46,416 bases of DNA from Lentisphaerota bacterium (GCA_012514555.1 JAAZAB010000248.1:1-46416), one strand, 5' to 3'; positions 1 through 11,081 are shown, counted from the stretch's first letter. Made by a program: numbers and translations. Notes: generated by a model not told the origin, from the sequence alone.

Positions 1-100
1 AAGAACGATGAGGCGCATGAATTTTGAGGCTGCCGGCCATTACACTCCGAAAAGGCCTGCAATTCGCCTGAACCCTGAACCCTATCTACCTGAGCAGTTA

Positions 101-219
101 CCTGCTTTCCAAATTATCTCCTGCCTGCGTGAATAGGGGTTGAACGGAACATCCAATATCCAAGGGATCCGATGAATATTGGGAGTTCCTTGTTGGATAT
201 TGGATATTCTCTTTCCAGG
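101..219. repeat. Dispersed palindromic repeat, copy 1 (contains ATCCAATATCCAA...TTGGATATTGGAT)
   Basis: Near-identical to 29501-29625; first 33 nt (cctgctttccaaattatctcctgcctgcgtgaa) identical; internal 13-bp perfect inverted repeat. Confidence 0.9.
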
Positions 220-283
220 CTGACGAACTCCGCCTGCGCGCACCGTGTCTTCCTGCCCGCGATATTCCGCATTTGAGGCTTCG

Positions 284-1350
<1,067 letters not shown>

Positions 1351-1354
<4 letters not shown>

Positions 1355-3210
1355 GCTGTCTTGCCCGGCTTCATCCGCGCCCGATACTTGGTCAAAAGCT
1401 GCTGAACGATCGATACGCACTGGTTGGCGGTCCAATACAGGACCAGGCCGGACGCCATGGAGTAGAACATCACCAGCATCATTACCGGCATGATGAACAT
1501 CATCATCTTCTGCTGGGCCGGGTCCCCGCCCGTGGGCGTGAGTTTTTGCTGCCAGATCATCGTCACGGTCATAAGGATGGGCAGCAGGTTGACCGGGAAA
1601 TGCACCAGGTCCATGAACAGGCGCTCGGGCTGGCTCAAGTCGTCGATCCACAGGAATGCCGCGAAGCGCAGCTCGATGGCGCTGCGCAGAACCACAAAGA
1701 GCGCTATGAACACCGGTATCTGGATCAGCATCGGGAGGCAGCCGCCCAGCGGGTTCACCTTGTGCTCCTTGTAAAGGCGCAGCGTTTCCTCCTGCTGCTT
1801 CTTGGGATTGTCCTTGAAGCGGGTTTTGAGCTCGGCCATCAGGGGCTGGATTTCCTGCATCTTCTTCATGCTTTCCGTGCTCTTGCGCGTGAGCGGCCAG
1901 AAGACCACCTTGAGGAGCAGGGTGAGCAGGATGATAGCCACTCCGTAATTGGGAATCAGTGCCCAGAGCAGGTTCAGGATGTTGAGAAGGAGCTTGCAGA
2001 AATAGGTCCAGAACCCGAATTCCATAACGGCATCCTGCTCGAAGCCCAGGAACTTGAGCACCGAGTATTTCTTTGGCCCCGCGTAGAAGGAATGCGCGCG
2101 GCCGATTGTTCCGCCCGGCTCGAGCCGTGTTTCCGGGAAGTTCACGCCCGCCTTCACCAGTTCCAGCTCCGCGTGCTTGGGCGCGAGGAGATGGTTTTGG
2201 GCTTCGCCCGGGATGATGACCCTGTCGGCCGCCAGATGGTATCCGCCCGCGCCGTTCTCCGGCGCCAGTATCTGAACGAAGAACTTGTTCTTGACCGCGA
2301 CCCAGTCCACAGGCGTTTCCTCGCTTTGTCGGACTGACTCGGGCGGGCGCGGCAGGCCTTTCTTCTTCTGGTCGGCGCTGAAAAGCTTGACAAGCTCCGC
2401 GCCCCAATAGCGGACCCCGCGCCCGCCGGACGCGTAGCGGATGTCAACGCCGAGGGCCGGCGCCTCCTTGAAGCGCAGTTCGCTCTCGGCCGCCGTCATG
2501 CCGCCCGCCGTCAAGCCTGACGCCGCCAGGTCCAGCGCAGCCGGGGCCGCGTTCGAGAACACGTCCACAACCTTGAGGCGGTAGGTTTCATCCGACTCTA
2601 TGCTGCGCGCCTTGATGCGGGCCCAGATGCCGCGGTTGGGCGGCACGTCCCGGCGATCCAGCGTGATTGTCCTGGTCAGGGCCAGACCGGACGCGGATTT
2701 GAGCTCGAAGGTCACGCTGGCGCCGTCCGGGGCCGCGGCTCCGCGGAAGTCCGCGTCGGCGCCGAGCCCGGCCAGCCCCGTGTAGACCAGTGCGGGCGCC
2801 AGGCGCTGATCGATCACAACCCAGGAGCTGGTGTCGCCCGCAAATCGGCGGTAGTTCGGGAAATCCACCTGCACGAGGCCGGCGCCGCGGGAGGAAAAGG
2901 TCAGTGCGCAGTCGGAGTTTGTCAGCGTGAAAAGCTGCTCCGGCCCGCGCGGGGCAATCTCCTCGATTTCAGCCGGCTCAGCCGCTGCCGGCGCGGGCTC
3001 GGCGGCAGCCGAGGCCATGTCCGGCGTTGCGGCCGGCGCCATGGACGGGCCTGTTTCCGCCTGCGCATTTGTCACCCCGATTGCCGGGCCGGCCGCCCCG
3101 GTGTCCGGCGCGGGCGCGGGGGCTTGCGGGGCCAGCCTGGGCGAAATGAACAGCCAGGCAATCATCAGCAGCCCGATGACGACCACAATGATTTTTTCAG
3201 TGCGATTCAT
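1351..3210 (-). CDS. yidC: Membrane protein insertase YidC
   Basis: N-terminal TM, periplasmic domain, conserved C-terminal 60KD_IMP region (KSTESMKKMQEIQPLMAELKTRFKDNPKKQQEETLRLYKEHKVNPLGGCLPMLIQIPVFIALF). Confidence 0.97.
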
Positions 3211-3228
3211 GTTTGGACATTTCTCACG

Positions 3229-3438
3229 CTATGGCACGGGGTCCATGCCGCCCGGGTGAAACGGGTGGCATTTCAACAACCGGATAAATCCAAGCCGGAG
3301 GCCTTTCAGACAGCCGTGCCTGTGAATGGCCTCAAGGCAATATCTTGAACACGAAGGCTCGAACCGGCAACAGGGGCCAAGCAGCGGAGAAAGAGTTGCC
3401 TGGTAGGCGCGGATCAGTCCTGTCAACACCCGGCGCAT
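3229..3438 (-). CDS. yidD: Membrane protein insertion efficiency factor YidD
   Basis: [27 protein letters not shown]...[13 protein letters not shown]; sits between rnpA and yidC. Confidence 0.96.
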   Translation of the reverse strand: MRRVLTGLIRAYQATLSPLLGPCCRFEPSCSRYCLEAIHRHGCLKGLRLGFIRLLKCHPFHPGGMDPVP

Positions 3439-3456
3439 GGCGGTCTTTCTCCCTCC

Positions 3457-3825
3457 TTACTTTTTCATCAGCCCGAGTTGGCCGGCCAGCCGGAGCAGTT
3501 CTTCCTCGAACTCCTTCCACAAAGCCCGATCCGCCCCCCGGCGCGCCACGAGCACTACGTCGACCCCGGCCGAAAACTCGTGCCGATGGCGCCGGAAAGC
3601 CTCCCGGAGCCGGCGCTTGGCGCGATTCCTCGCCACCGCCCCCCCGACTTTCAGGCTGGCCACGACTCCGAGGCGCAGCCCGGCGTCATCGGCTTTTCTC
3701 AGCCACATGACCATGTGCCTGCCGACGGCGTTCCGCCTCTGGGCATAGGTCTCTTCAAAAAGACCGGCCCGGAGCAGGCGCTGTTCCCGCCGCAATCGGA
3801 AATCCGGTTTGTGACGTGGATTCAA
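3457..3825 (-). CDS. rnpA: Ribonuclease P protein component
   Basis: RNRAKRRLREAFRRH signature; follows rpmH; TTG start inferred. Confidence 0.93.
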   Translation of the reverse strand: MNPRHKPDFRLRREQRLLRAGLFEETYAQRRNAVGRHMVMWLRKADDAGLRLGVVASLKVGGAVARNRAKRRLREAFRRHRHEFSAGVDVVLVARRGADRALWKEFEEELLRLAGQLGLMKK

Positions 3826-3831
3826 TCCGGG

Positions 3832-3966
3832 TCAGATAGTCAGCTTGGCCCGGCCCTTTTGCCGGCGCCGGGCCAGAACCTTGCGTCCGTTCGCCGTTTT
3901 CATTCGGGCGCGAAAGCCGTGCTTGCGCTGGCGTTTCTTCTTAGATGGCTGATAATTTTGTTTCAT
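3832..3966 (-). CDS. rpmH: 50S ribosomal protein L34 (44 aa; absent from the supplied ORF track)
   Basis: Translated by hand from the minus strand: [44 protein letters not shown]. Confidence 0.97.
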   Translation of the reverse strand: MKQNYQPSKKKRQRKHGFRARMKTANGRKVLARRRQKGRAKLTI

Positions 3967-5311
3967 TTTCCGTTTTCCTTGCGTTAAAGCGGCACAAGAG
4001 TACGCGCTTTTGCGCGTTTGTCAAGCCGCCGCCGCTCAACGCCGGGATTTTCACTATGCTTCCGGTGCGGCGCGAACGCTCCGCCGCGAAGACGATCCGG
4101 TGCGATTCGAGCGTTTCGTCCGGCCCGGTGAGGAGCTTGCCCTGGTCGCCGGTCTGGACTGCCTCGATGAACTGCGTCATGAGTCCGCCATCGCCGCCGC
4201 CGTGCGCGCCCTCGTCGCACTTGGCCGCATCCGAAACGAACTTTGAAGCGTCGTATATCTTCGAAGTGTCGGTCAGGAAATCGAACACCTGGATCTGGCT
4301 GCCTTTCAGGCAGAGCATTCCGCGCGTGCCGAAAATCCTCAGCTTCGGCCCCATGTCCGCCTCCGGCGTGAACGCTGTCATGGTGTGAACCGCGGTGGCG
4401 CCGTTGGCGAACTCCATGTTGACCACCTGGTGATCCACGACGTCGTTGTCGCAGGCGTACACGCAGCGGCCGTAAGGGCCTTTGCGCAATGCTTCCGAAA
4501 TGGACTTCTCGGTGGGGTCGGGACTGAGCACGTTGACCGGCCATCCGATTTTCTGAAGCTTGACCCGGTTCAGGTAGAAGCGCCTGGCCGAGTACGGGCA
4601 TTTCGACTCGACTGAGCGCGGGCAATCCATGCAGCGCATAGCCGCGCCCCGCGGCTTGTTTTCCCCGCGGAAATGTTTCAGGTTGCCGAAGGATGAGACC
4701 TTCGCGCAGGGCGAGCCCATGTAATAGCTGATCGCGTCCAGGTAATGGCAGCTCTTGGCCAGGAGCATGAAGGACGACTCTTTCTCGTTCCGCCAGTGCC
4801 CGCGCACGTAGGAGTGCGCCTGGTGCCAGTAGGTCACGCCTTCCAGGTCCTGCAGGCTGGCGATTTCGCCGATCACCCCGGAACGCAGGAGGCGCTTGAC
4901 GTTCTGGACGGGCCTGGTGTACCGCATGACGTGGCTCACGGCAAGAATGACCTTGTTCCGCTTGACGGCCTCGACTATGCGCCTGCACTCGGGCTCCGTG
5001 GGCGCCATCGGCTTTTCCAGAAGGATGTGGTACTTCCTGCGGGCGAACGCGAGGGCCGGGGCGGTGTGCATGGAATCCTGGGTGCAGATCAGCACGGCGT
5101 CGGCGAACCGGGGCAGGGCAGCGGCCTGCTCCCACGATCTGAAAACGCGATCCTCGGGAATCCTGTGCGCGGCGGCAATCCGGTTGCGGTAGAAATCGCG
5201 CGGCTCGGCCACGCCGACCACGGCGGCCTTGTCAGGGTTGTTCGCGACGAAATCCGCATAAACTCCGCCCCGGCCGCCTGCGCCAAGCACCAGCATTTTG
5301 ACAGGTTCCAT
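3941..5311 (-). CDS. Gfo/Idh/MocA family oxidoreductase
   Basis: N-terminal Rossmann GAGGRGG, EKP motif ([13 protein letters not shown]); C-terminal substrate domain with Cys-rich [16 protein letters not shown] segment; upstream AAAAGGAG. Confidence 0.88.
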   Translation of the reverse strand: MEPVKMLVLGAGGRGGVYADFVANNPDKAAVVGVAEPRDFYRNRIAAAHRIPEDRVFRSWEQAAALPRFADAVLICTQDSMHTAPALAFARRKYHILLEKPMAPTEPECRRIVEAVKRNKVILAVSHVMRYTRPVQNVKRLLRSGVIGEIASLQDLEGVTYWHQAHSYVRGHWRNEKESSFMLLAKSCHYLDAISYYMGSPCAKVSSFGNLKHFRGENKPRGAAMRCMDCPRSVESKCPYSARRFYLNRVKLQKIGWPVNVLSPDPTEKSISEALRKGPYGRCVYACDNDVVDHQVVNMEFANGATAVHTMTAFTPEADMGPKLRIFGTRGMLCLKGSQIQVFDFLTDTSKIYDASKFVSDAAKCDEGAHGGGDGGLMTQFIEAVQTGDQGKLLTGPDETLESHRIVFAAERSRRTGSIVKIPALSGGGLTNAQKRVLLCRFNARKTENETKLSAI

Positions 5312-5378
5312 TTACAAACTCCTTTTTTCGGGTTGTTGCGCGCGATCGCGTGCCATCGGTTTTCGGCCGGCTTCGGGT

Positions 5379-6050
5379 TCAGCGGCCGCCGTAAATATAG
5401 ATAAGGTCGGCTATGTCATCGTGTCCGGTTTCCCGCGCCCAGTACATTGGGGAATGAAGGTTGTCGTCCAGCGCGTTCGGATCGGCGCCGCGCTCGAGGA
5501 GCACGTGGCAGACGTCGTAGTTGCCCCTGCCGGCCGCGATGTGAAGCGGGGGGATGTTGCGGCCGGGCTTGGTCCATGGCGAAATAGCGGCGCCGTTGTC
5601 GAGCAGCAGCCCGACGGTTTCCGGGTACCCGTTTTCCGCCGCGACGTGGAGCGGCGTGAAGTTCACTTTGTCGTATTTCCTGGAGACCTTCCCGGGATCG
5701 GCCCCTTGCGCGAGCAGCAGGAGCAGGACCTCGTTCTTCCCGAAATTGGCGGCCTTATGCAGGGGCGTGTATCCGTACCGGTCCGCCGCGTTCGGATCGG
5801 CGCCGCGCCCGAGGAGCAGTTCCGCGATCTCGTACCTGCCGTGCATTGCCGCGGTGTGGAGCGGGGTGTTCTTGAATTCGCCGGCGCGGGTGTGCAGGAG
5901 CCCGGGGCGTTTGTCGAGAAGCGCCATGACGGCGGCGAGATCGTCGGTCACGATTGCCTTTTCGAGCGCCGGCGAGTGGGAGCAGCCTTCAATGAGGCGG
6001 GCAACCAGCAGTGTTGCCGCAAAGACGGCGAATGCCAGAACCATCCGCAT
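5379..6050 (-). CDS. Ankyrin-repeat protein with N-terminal hydrophobic segment
   Basis: Repeated TPLHxAAxxGxxExxxLLLxxGADPN units; start placed at MRMVLAFAVFAATLLVARLIEGC because the longer ORF would overlap the upstream phosphorylase. Confidence 0.85.
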   Translation of the reverse strand: MRMVLAFAVFAATLLVARLIEGCSHSPALEKAIVTDDLAAVMALLDKRPGLLHTRAGEFKNTPLHTAAMHGRYEIAELLLGRGADPNAADRYGYTPLHKAANFGKNEVLLLLLAQGADPGKVSRKYDKVNFTPLHVAAENGYPETVGLLLDNGAAISPWTKPGRNIPPLHIAAGRGNYDVCHVLLERGADPNALDDNLHSPMYWARETGHDDIADLIYIYGGR

Positions 6051-6099
6051 TATGAACGTGGGATTGGTGAAGGTTTTCAACGGTTTCTCCAGCGCGGGA

Positions 6100-7407
6100 T
6101 CAAAGCCCAATCCTGTCCTGTATAATTTCGGGCGGCGCGGCCGGGGCGTCGCCGATGATGACCGCGCCGTCGAGTATCCGCATGGCTTCCTCGCAGGCGC
6201 CCCGGGCGTTGGCGTTGACAACTGCCAGCACGTCGCCCGCTCTGCACTGCCGGCCCCGTTCGGCGATGTCTGAAACGCCGACGCCGTGATCAATCGGGTC
6301 GGCCGCGCTCCTGCGGCCGGCGCCGAGCACGAGGCAGGCCCGCCCGACCATGCCGGCGTCGATCCTTTCCAGGCAGCCGTTGCGCCGCGCGCGCAGGCTT
6401 TCGCGGATGCGCGCGCCGGGCAGGAGCGCGGGGTTGTCGAGCGCCGACGGATCGCCGCCGTGCAGCTCCACCATGCGCCGGAACCGGGCGAACGCTTTTC
6501 CGGAACGCAGGCGCTCGCGCGCGGCCAGGCGCGCCGGCTCCAGTGCGGGCAAAAGCCCGCCGAGCACCAGCATGGCTGCGCAGAGCTCGACTGTGAGTTC
6601 CTCCAGGTCTGGCGGAGCGTTGCCCTTCAGTGCCTCGACCGACTCCCGGACCTCCAGGCTGTTTCCGGCGGAGCGGCCGAGCGGGTGGTTCATGTCGGTT
6701 ATCAGGGCCGCCGTGCGCTTGCCCATGCGCCGGCCAACGTCCATGAGGCTTCCGGCCAGGCTTCGGGCCTGCTCCAGGGTCGGCATGAACGCGCCCGAGC
6801 CCCATTTGACGTCCAGCACCAGCGCATCCAGGCCGGCCGCGAGCTTCTTGCTCATGATGCTGGACACGATCAGTGGGACCGAGGGCACCGTGCCGGTGAC
6901 GTCGCGCAGGGCGTAGAGCCTGCGGTCGGCCGGCACGAGGTCTTCCGTCTGGCCGACCATCGAGCAGCCGCACTGTTCGAGAACGCGCTCCATTTCGCGC
7001 CGGCCGAGGCCGGTGCGATAGCCCGGAATGGATTCCAGCTTGTCCAGCGTTCCGCCGGTGATGCCCAGGCCGCGGCCCGAAATCATGGGCACGGCCAGCC
7101 CGAGATCGGCGGCAAGCGGCGCGAGCACGATGGAAACCTTGTCGCCTATGCCGCCTGTGGAATGCTTGTCGACCTTCGGCCTCGGGACCGATGGCCACGC
7201 GAGCACGGCGCCGGACTCCAGCATGGCCTTGGTCAGGGCGGCGGTTTCATCCGGCGTCATTCCCCGGAAGAATATTGCCATGGCCATGGCCGCCATCTGG
7301 TAATCGGGAATCGCCCCGTCCGTGTAGGCCCGGATCCATTCCCGAATCTCCCCGGCCGAGAGCTCGATGCCGTCCCGTTTCTTTTCGATCAGCCACTGTG
7401 GAATCAT
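6100..7407 (-). CDS. Pyrimidine-nucleoside / thymidine phosphorylase
   Basis: KVDKHSTGGIGDKVS, SGRGLGITGGTLDKLESIPGY, LDVKWGSGAFM motifs. Confidence 0.93.
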   Translation of the reverse strand: MIPQWLIEKKRDGIELSAGEIREWIRAYTDGAIPDYQMAAMAMAIFFRGMTPDETAALTKAMLESGAVLAWPSVPRPKVDKHSTGGIGDKVSIVLAPLAADLGLAVPMISGRGLGITGGTLDKLESIPGYRTGLGRREMERVLEQCGCSMVGQTEDLVPADRRLYALRDVTGTVPSVPLIVSSIMSKKLAAGLDALVLDVKWGSGAFMPTLEQARSLAGSLMDVGRRMGKRTAALITDMNHPLGRSAGNSLEVRESVEALKGNAPPDLEELTVELCAAMLVLGGLLPALEPARLAARERLRSGKAFARFRRMVELHGGDPSALDNPALLPGARIRESLRARRNGCLERIDAGMVGRACLVLGAGRRSAADPIDHGVGVSDIAERGRQCRAGDVLAVVNANARGACEEAMRILDGAVIIGDAPAAPPEIIQDRIGL

Positions 7408-7569
7408 GGCGTCAGCTTTCCAGTCCTCATTGCGCGGCCGGCCTGATGCTTGCCGCGGCCGGCGTGGGCGGGCCCCGTGGCCGGCCGGCTCGGTGGCGAA
7501 GCGGATGGGAAAATAGCATATCGCATTTCAAATCGCCAAGAGAAACATTGCCTGATCGCGTTTGCGCTC

Positions 7570-7599
7570 TTGACGGTTGCCCCGCGGCGGCTGTAGCTT
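7570..7599 (+). promoter_or_regulatory. Possible sigma70-like promoter TTGACG-N18-TAGCTT
   Basis: -35-like hexamer 7570-7575 and -10-like hexamer 7594-7599 upstream of the CDS at 7718. Confidence 0.35.
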
Positions 7600-7623
7600 A
7601 TCCGCTCAGCGGCGTATTAAGTT

Positions 7624-7670
7624 GGAAAGAGCAATCGAATATCCAACAAGAAACTTCCAAATATTCATCT
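7624..7670. repeat. Partial, inverted copy of the 101-219 / 29501-29625 repeat
   Basis: Reverse complement reads gatgaatatttggaagtttcttgttggatattcgattgctctttcc, matching the 3' half of the repeat. Confidence 0.8.
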
Positions 7671-7717
7671 GCGCCGCAGGCGCAGGCGGATTGCCATAAT
7701 AAAAAGCAGGGAGCAGC

Positions 7718-9085
7718 ATGAGTGCGGGGAAAAAATCCAAGGCGGCGGAATCGCGGGGGCTGGTCGGCCTGGCTGAAATCAAGGTGACCCCTCCAATTGG
7801 AACGGGTTTGGCGGGGTACAGCGCGAGCCCGCGCCTGTCCACCGGCGTTCACGACGATCTCCACGTCCGCTGCGTTGCGGCGGAGTCGGGCCGGACCGCG
7901 GTTGCGATACTGAGCGTTTCCGTCTGCGGCCTCGACGCCAAAACGGCGCAGGCCATCCGGGACGCCTGCCGCGAGTCGGCGCCCTTGATTCCGCCTCGTA
8001 ACATACTTATCCACGCCACACACACGCATTCAGGGCCGCATGTCAGGGGCGATTACGCGCGTTTCCTTGTGCGGCAATGCGCCAGGTGCGTCGGCCTGGC
8101 ATGGAAGCGGCGGTTCCCCGCGCGGGTGGGAGTCGGCATCGCCGCTGTCGGCGAATGCGGCCGAAACCGGCGCTACCTTGACTACGGGGGGCTGCCCGTG
8201 GATCCTTCCGTGAGCGTGATCAAAATAACGGACGCTCGGGACCGGCTGCGCGCCGTGGTGTTCAATTACGCCTGCCATGGCACGTGCCTCGATTCCGGGA
8301 ACACGCTTGTGACGGAAGACTGGCCGCATTTCGCCATTCAAACAATCAAGCGGAAAACAGGCCGCCGTGTGATGGGCGTCTTCCTGGGCGGCGCGGCCGG
8401 CGACATCAATCCCGGGTACAGCGCCGGGCTTTCCGCCGTGTCGGCGAAGATCCCGGTCCGCACATGGTCCGAGGCGCAGCGGATCGGCGAAAATGTCGGG
8501 AACGCCGCCTCGGCCATACTGCCGCGCATTCGCGCGCGGCCGCTGCGGGCGCTTCGGAACCGCACGGCTTTTGTCGACCTCCCGCTGCGAAAGGCTTATC
8601 CGGTCAAGCTCGCCGAGGCCCGAAAGCGACTGCGGGAAGCCAGGCGCATCCTGGCCCGGGAAAACAGGGGCGCGCATCCGTCGCGTGTCTGCGTAGAGCG
8701 CGCCAAGGTTGGCGTTTTTTTTGCAGGGCTGGTTCTCGAAGGGGCAAAGCGGTTTTATCTGAAGCCCCGGGCGGCCGGCGCCAGGGCCGAGCTGCAGGCC
8801 ATCGTTCTGGGAGACGCGGTTCTGGCAACTTTCCCGGGCGAGGTTTTCGTGGAGGCCGGCCTGGCGGTGAAGCGCCGGTCGCCCTTCGCGAAAACCCTCG
8901 TAGTTGGACTGGCCAATGCTTTTGAAGCCGGCGGGTATATGCCCACGCGCGATGCGTTTGCGGAGGGCGACTACGAGGTTTTTGAAACCCGCTATGACGA
9001 GTCCGCCGCCGATGTGCTGGTGGGCGCCGCGCTTAAGAACATAAGGGCGCTCCGGGCCTCCGGGCGGGCCGGCCGGGGCCGCTGA
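7718..9085 (+). CDS. Neutral/alkaline non-lysosomal ceramidase-like protein
   Basis: LVGLAEIKVTPPIGTGLAGY start, HATHTHSGPH metal-binding-like motif, NYACHGTCL...GAAGDINPG. Confidence 0.72.
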   Translation: MSAGKKSKAAESRGLVGLAEIKVTPPIGTGLAGYSASPRLSTGVHDDLHVRCVAAESGRTAVAILSVSVCGLDAKTAQAIRDACRESAPLIPPRNILIHATHTHSGPHVRGDYARFLVRQCARCVGLAWKRRFPARVGVGIAAVGECGRNRRYLDYGGLPVDPSVSVIKITDARDRLRAVVFNYACHGTCLDSGNTLVTEDWPHFAIQTIKRKTGRRVMGVFLGGAAGDINPGYSAGLSAVSAKIPVRTWSEAQRIGENVGNAASAILPRIRARPLRALRNRTAFVDLPLRKAYPVKLAEARKRLREARRILARENRGAHPSRVCVERAKVGVFFAGLVLEGAKRFYLKPRAAGARAELQAIVLGDAVLATFPGEVFVEAGLAVKRRSPFAKTLVVGLANAFEAGGYMPTRDAFAEGDYEVFETRYDESAADVLVGAALKNIRALRASGRAGRGR

Positions 9086-9143
9086 TGCCCGGCGGGCCGC
9101 AAATCGCTCCGGACACGGCGCATCGAAAATGGGCGCCAATAGA

Positions 9144-9172
9144 TTGACATCCGCGCGAAGATCGGTTATTTT
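9144..9172 (+). promoter_or_regulatory. Sigma70-like promoter TTGACA-N17-TATTTT
   Basis: TTGACA 9144-9149, 17-nt spacer, TATTTT 9167-9172, ahead of tRNA-Ala/thrS. Confidence 0.7.
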
Positions 9173-9246
9173 TCACGGCTTTCGCGCTTTCAGGGCGTTG
9201 TTTTGAGCGGGACGCCCCGCGTTTTTCGCGCCGGGAAAGCTTTAGT

Positions 9247-9323
9247 GGGGGATTAGCTCAGTTGGCTAGAGCGCTTGAATGGCATTCAAGAGGTCGAGGG
9301 TTCAACTCCCTTATCCTCCACCA
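9247..9323 (+). tRNA. tRNA-Ala(GGC), CCA encoded
   Basis: Acceptor GGGGGAT/ATCCTCC with G3-U70 pair, anticodon loop ATGGCAT, T-arm GAGGG-TTCAACT-CCCTT, terminal ACCA. Confidence 0.97.
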
Positions 9324-9329
9324 CTCTCA

Positions 9330-11081
9330 ATGTTTGCGGAACTAACGGAGGATACGCTTTTGGATTTGGATCGCATGCGACACAGCGCTGCGCACATAAT
9401 GGCCGCAGCCGTGTGCCGGCTGCACGAGAATGTCCTTCTGGACATCGGAGGCCCCTCGGCCGACGACGGATTCTACTACGACTTCGACCTTTCAACCCGC
9501 CTTTCGCCCGAAGACCTTCCGGCCATAGAGAAGGAAATGGCGCGGCTGATCGCGGAAGACCTGCCGTTCGAGCGCGTCGAGATGGGCCGCGAAGAGGCCA
9601 GGCGCGAGCTTGAGCAGCGCGGCCAGAGATACAAGCTGGAGCGCCTGGCGGACATTCCCGCCGGCGAGCCAATAACGTTCTACCGTTGCGGCGATTTCAT
9701 GGACCTCTGCCGCGGCCCCCACGCGGAGCGCACGGGCGACGTCAAGGCGTTCGCTCTTCTTTCCGTGGCCGGGTCGTATTACCGCGGCCTTGAAACCAAT
9801 CCCATGCTCCAGCGTGTGTACGGCGCTGCTTTCGCCTCGAAAGCCGGCCTTGACGAGCACCTCCGGCGCCTGGAGGAGGCGCGCAAGCGCGACCACCGCA
9901 GGCTGGGGCGCGAGCTGGACCTGTTCAGCATAACCGATGATGTCGGCCCCGGGCTGGTGCACTGGCATCCGAAGGGCGCCCGGGTCCGCTGCCTGATCGA
10001 AGACTTCTGGCGCCGGGAGCATTTCGCCGAAGGATACGACCTGCTTTACACGCCGCACATCGGGCGCTCGGGCTTGTGGGAGACCTCCGGGCACCTCGGG
10101 TTCTACCGCGAAAGCATGTATTCTCCGATGGAGATTGATTCGGGCCAGTATTTCATCAAGCCGATGAACTGCCCTTTTCACATCCAGATCTACAAGTCCG
10201 GCAAGCGCTCTTACCGGGAGCTGCCTCTGCGCTGGGCCGAGCTGGGCACCGTGTACCGTTACGAGAAAGCAGGCGTCCTGCACGGGCTGTTTCGCGTGCG
10301 CGGCTTCACCCAGGACGACGCGCACATTTTCTGCACGCCCGAGCAGATAGAATCGGAAATCAGGGCGACCGTCCGCTTTGCCATACGCCTGTTCAACGCC
10401 TTCGGCTTCAAGGATTTCTCGGCCTTCCTTTCCACGCGGCCGGCAAAAGCGATCGGGGAGCCCGGGCTCTGGGCCCACGCCACCTCGGCGCTGGAGACGG
10501 CGCTGAAGAGCGAGAGCCTTGCCTACACGGTTGACGAGGGCGGGGGCGCGTTCTACGGGCCGAAGGTTGACATAAAGATGAAGGACGCCATCGGCAGGCA
10601 GTGGCAGATGAGCACCGTACAGTTCGACTTCAACGAGCCGGAGCGCTTCGACGTGAGCTATGTTGGCGAGGACGGACGGGAGCACCGGCCCTTCATGGTG
10701 CACCGCGCCCTGCTGGGCAGCCTCGAGCGTTTCTTCGGCGTGCTGGTCGAGCATTACGGCGGCGCGTTCCCCGTGTGGCTGGCGCCCCTGCAGGCGCGCG
10801 TTCTTCCGCTGACCGACCGCCAGGCGGAGCGCTGCCGGGCCGTGCTCGGCGAGCTGCGCGCGGCCGGGCTCCGGGCCGACGTGGACGAAAGCTCCGGCAA
10901 GATCGGCGCAAAGATCCGCACCGCGCAAATGGAGAAGATTCCATACATGCTGATTCTCGGCCCCAAGGAGGTCGAGAGCGGAAAAGTGTCGGTCCGCGGC
11001 CGGGCCCAGGGCGATCTCGGGGCGCAAGCGCTGCCCGATTTCATTGCCCGGCTCAGGGATGAGGATGCCCGGAAGATATGA
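9330..11081 (+). CDS. thrS: Threonine--tRNA ligase lacking an N-terminal TGS domain; alternative SD-supported TTG start at 9360
   Basis: RHSAAHIMAAAV, KPMNCPFHIQIYKS, class II motifs (RVRGFTQDDAHIF; PFMVHRALLGSLERF); protein begins directly at the SAD/catalytic part. Confidence 0.95.
   Translation: MFAELTEDTLLDLDRMRHSAAHIMAAAVCRLHENVLLDIGGPSADDGFYYDFDLSTRLSPEDLPAIEKEMARLIAEDLPFERVEMGREEARRELEQRGQRYKLERLADIPAGEPITFYRCGDFMDLCRGPHAERTGDVKAFALLSVAGSYYRGLETNPMLQRVYGAAFASKAGLDEHLRRLEEARKRDHRRLGRELDLFSITDDVGPGLVHWHPKGARVRCLIEDFWRREHFAEGYDLLYTPHIGRSGLWETSGHLGFYRESMYSPMEIDSGQYFIKPMNCPFHIQIYKSGKRSYRELPLRWAELGTVYRYEKAGVLHGLFRVRGFTQDDAHIFCTPEQIESEIRATVRFAIRLFNAFGFKDFSAFLSTRPAKAIGEPGLWAHATSALETALKSESLAYTVDEGGGAFYGPKVDIKMKDAIGRQWQMSTVQFDFNEPERFDVSYVGEDGREHRPFMVHRALLGSLERFFGVLVEHYGGAFPVWLAPLQARVLPLTDRQAERCRAVLGELRAAGLRADVDESSGKIGAKIRTAQMEKIPYMLILGPKEVESGKVSVRGRAQGDLGAQALPDFIARLRDEDARKI

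Noticed and set aside
1355-2407. N-terminal extension of the ABC ATPase ORF (284..2407, 707 aa)
   Set aside because: The extension is antisense-frame noise inside yidC; the true start is the GTG at 1354
9492-11027. Long minus-strand ORF (511 aa) opposite thrS
   Set aside because: GC-rich shadow ORF; composition is low-complexity and thrS on the plus strand is unambiguous
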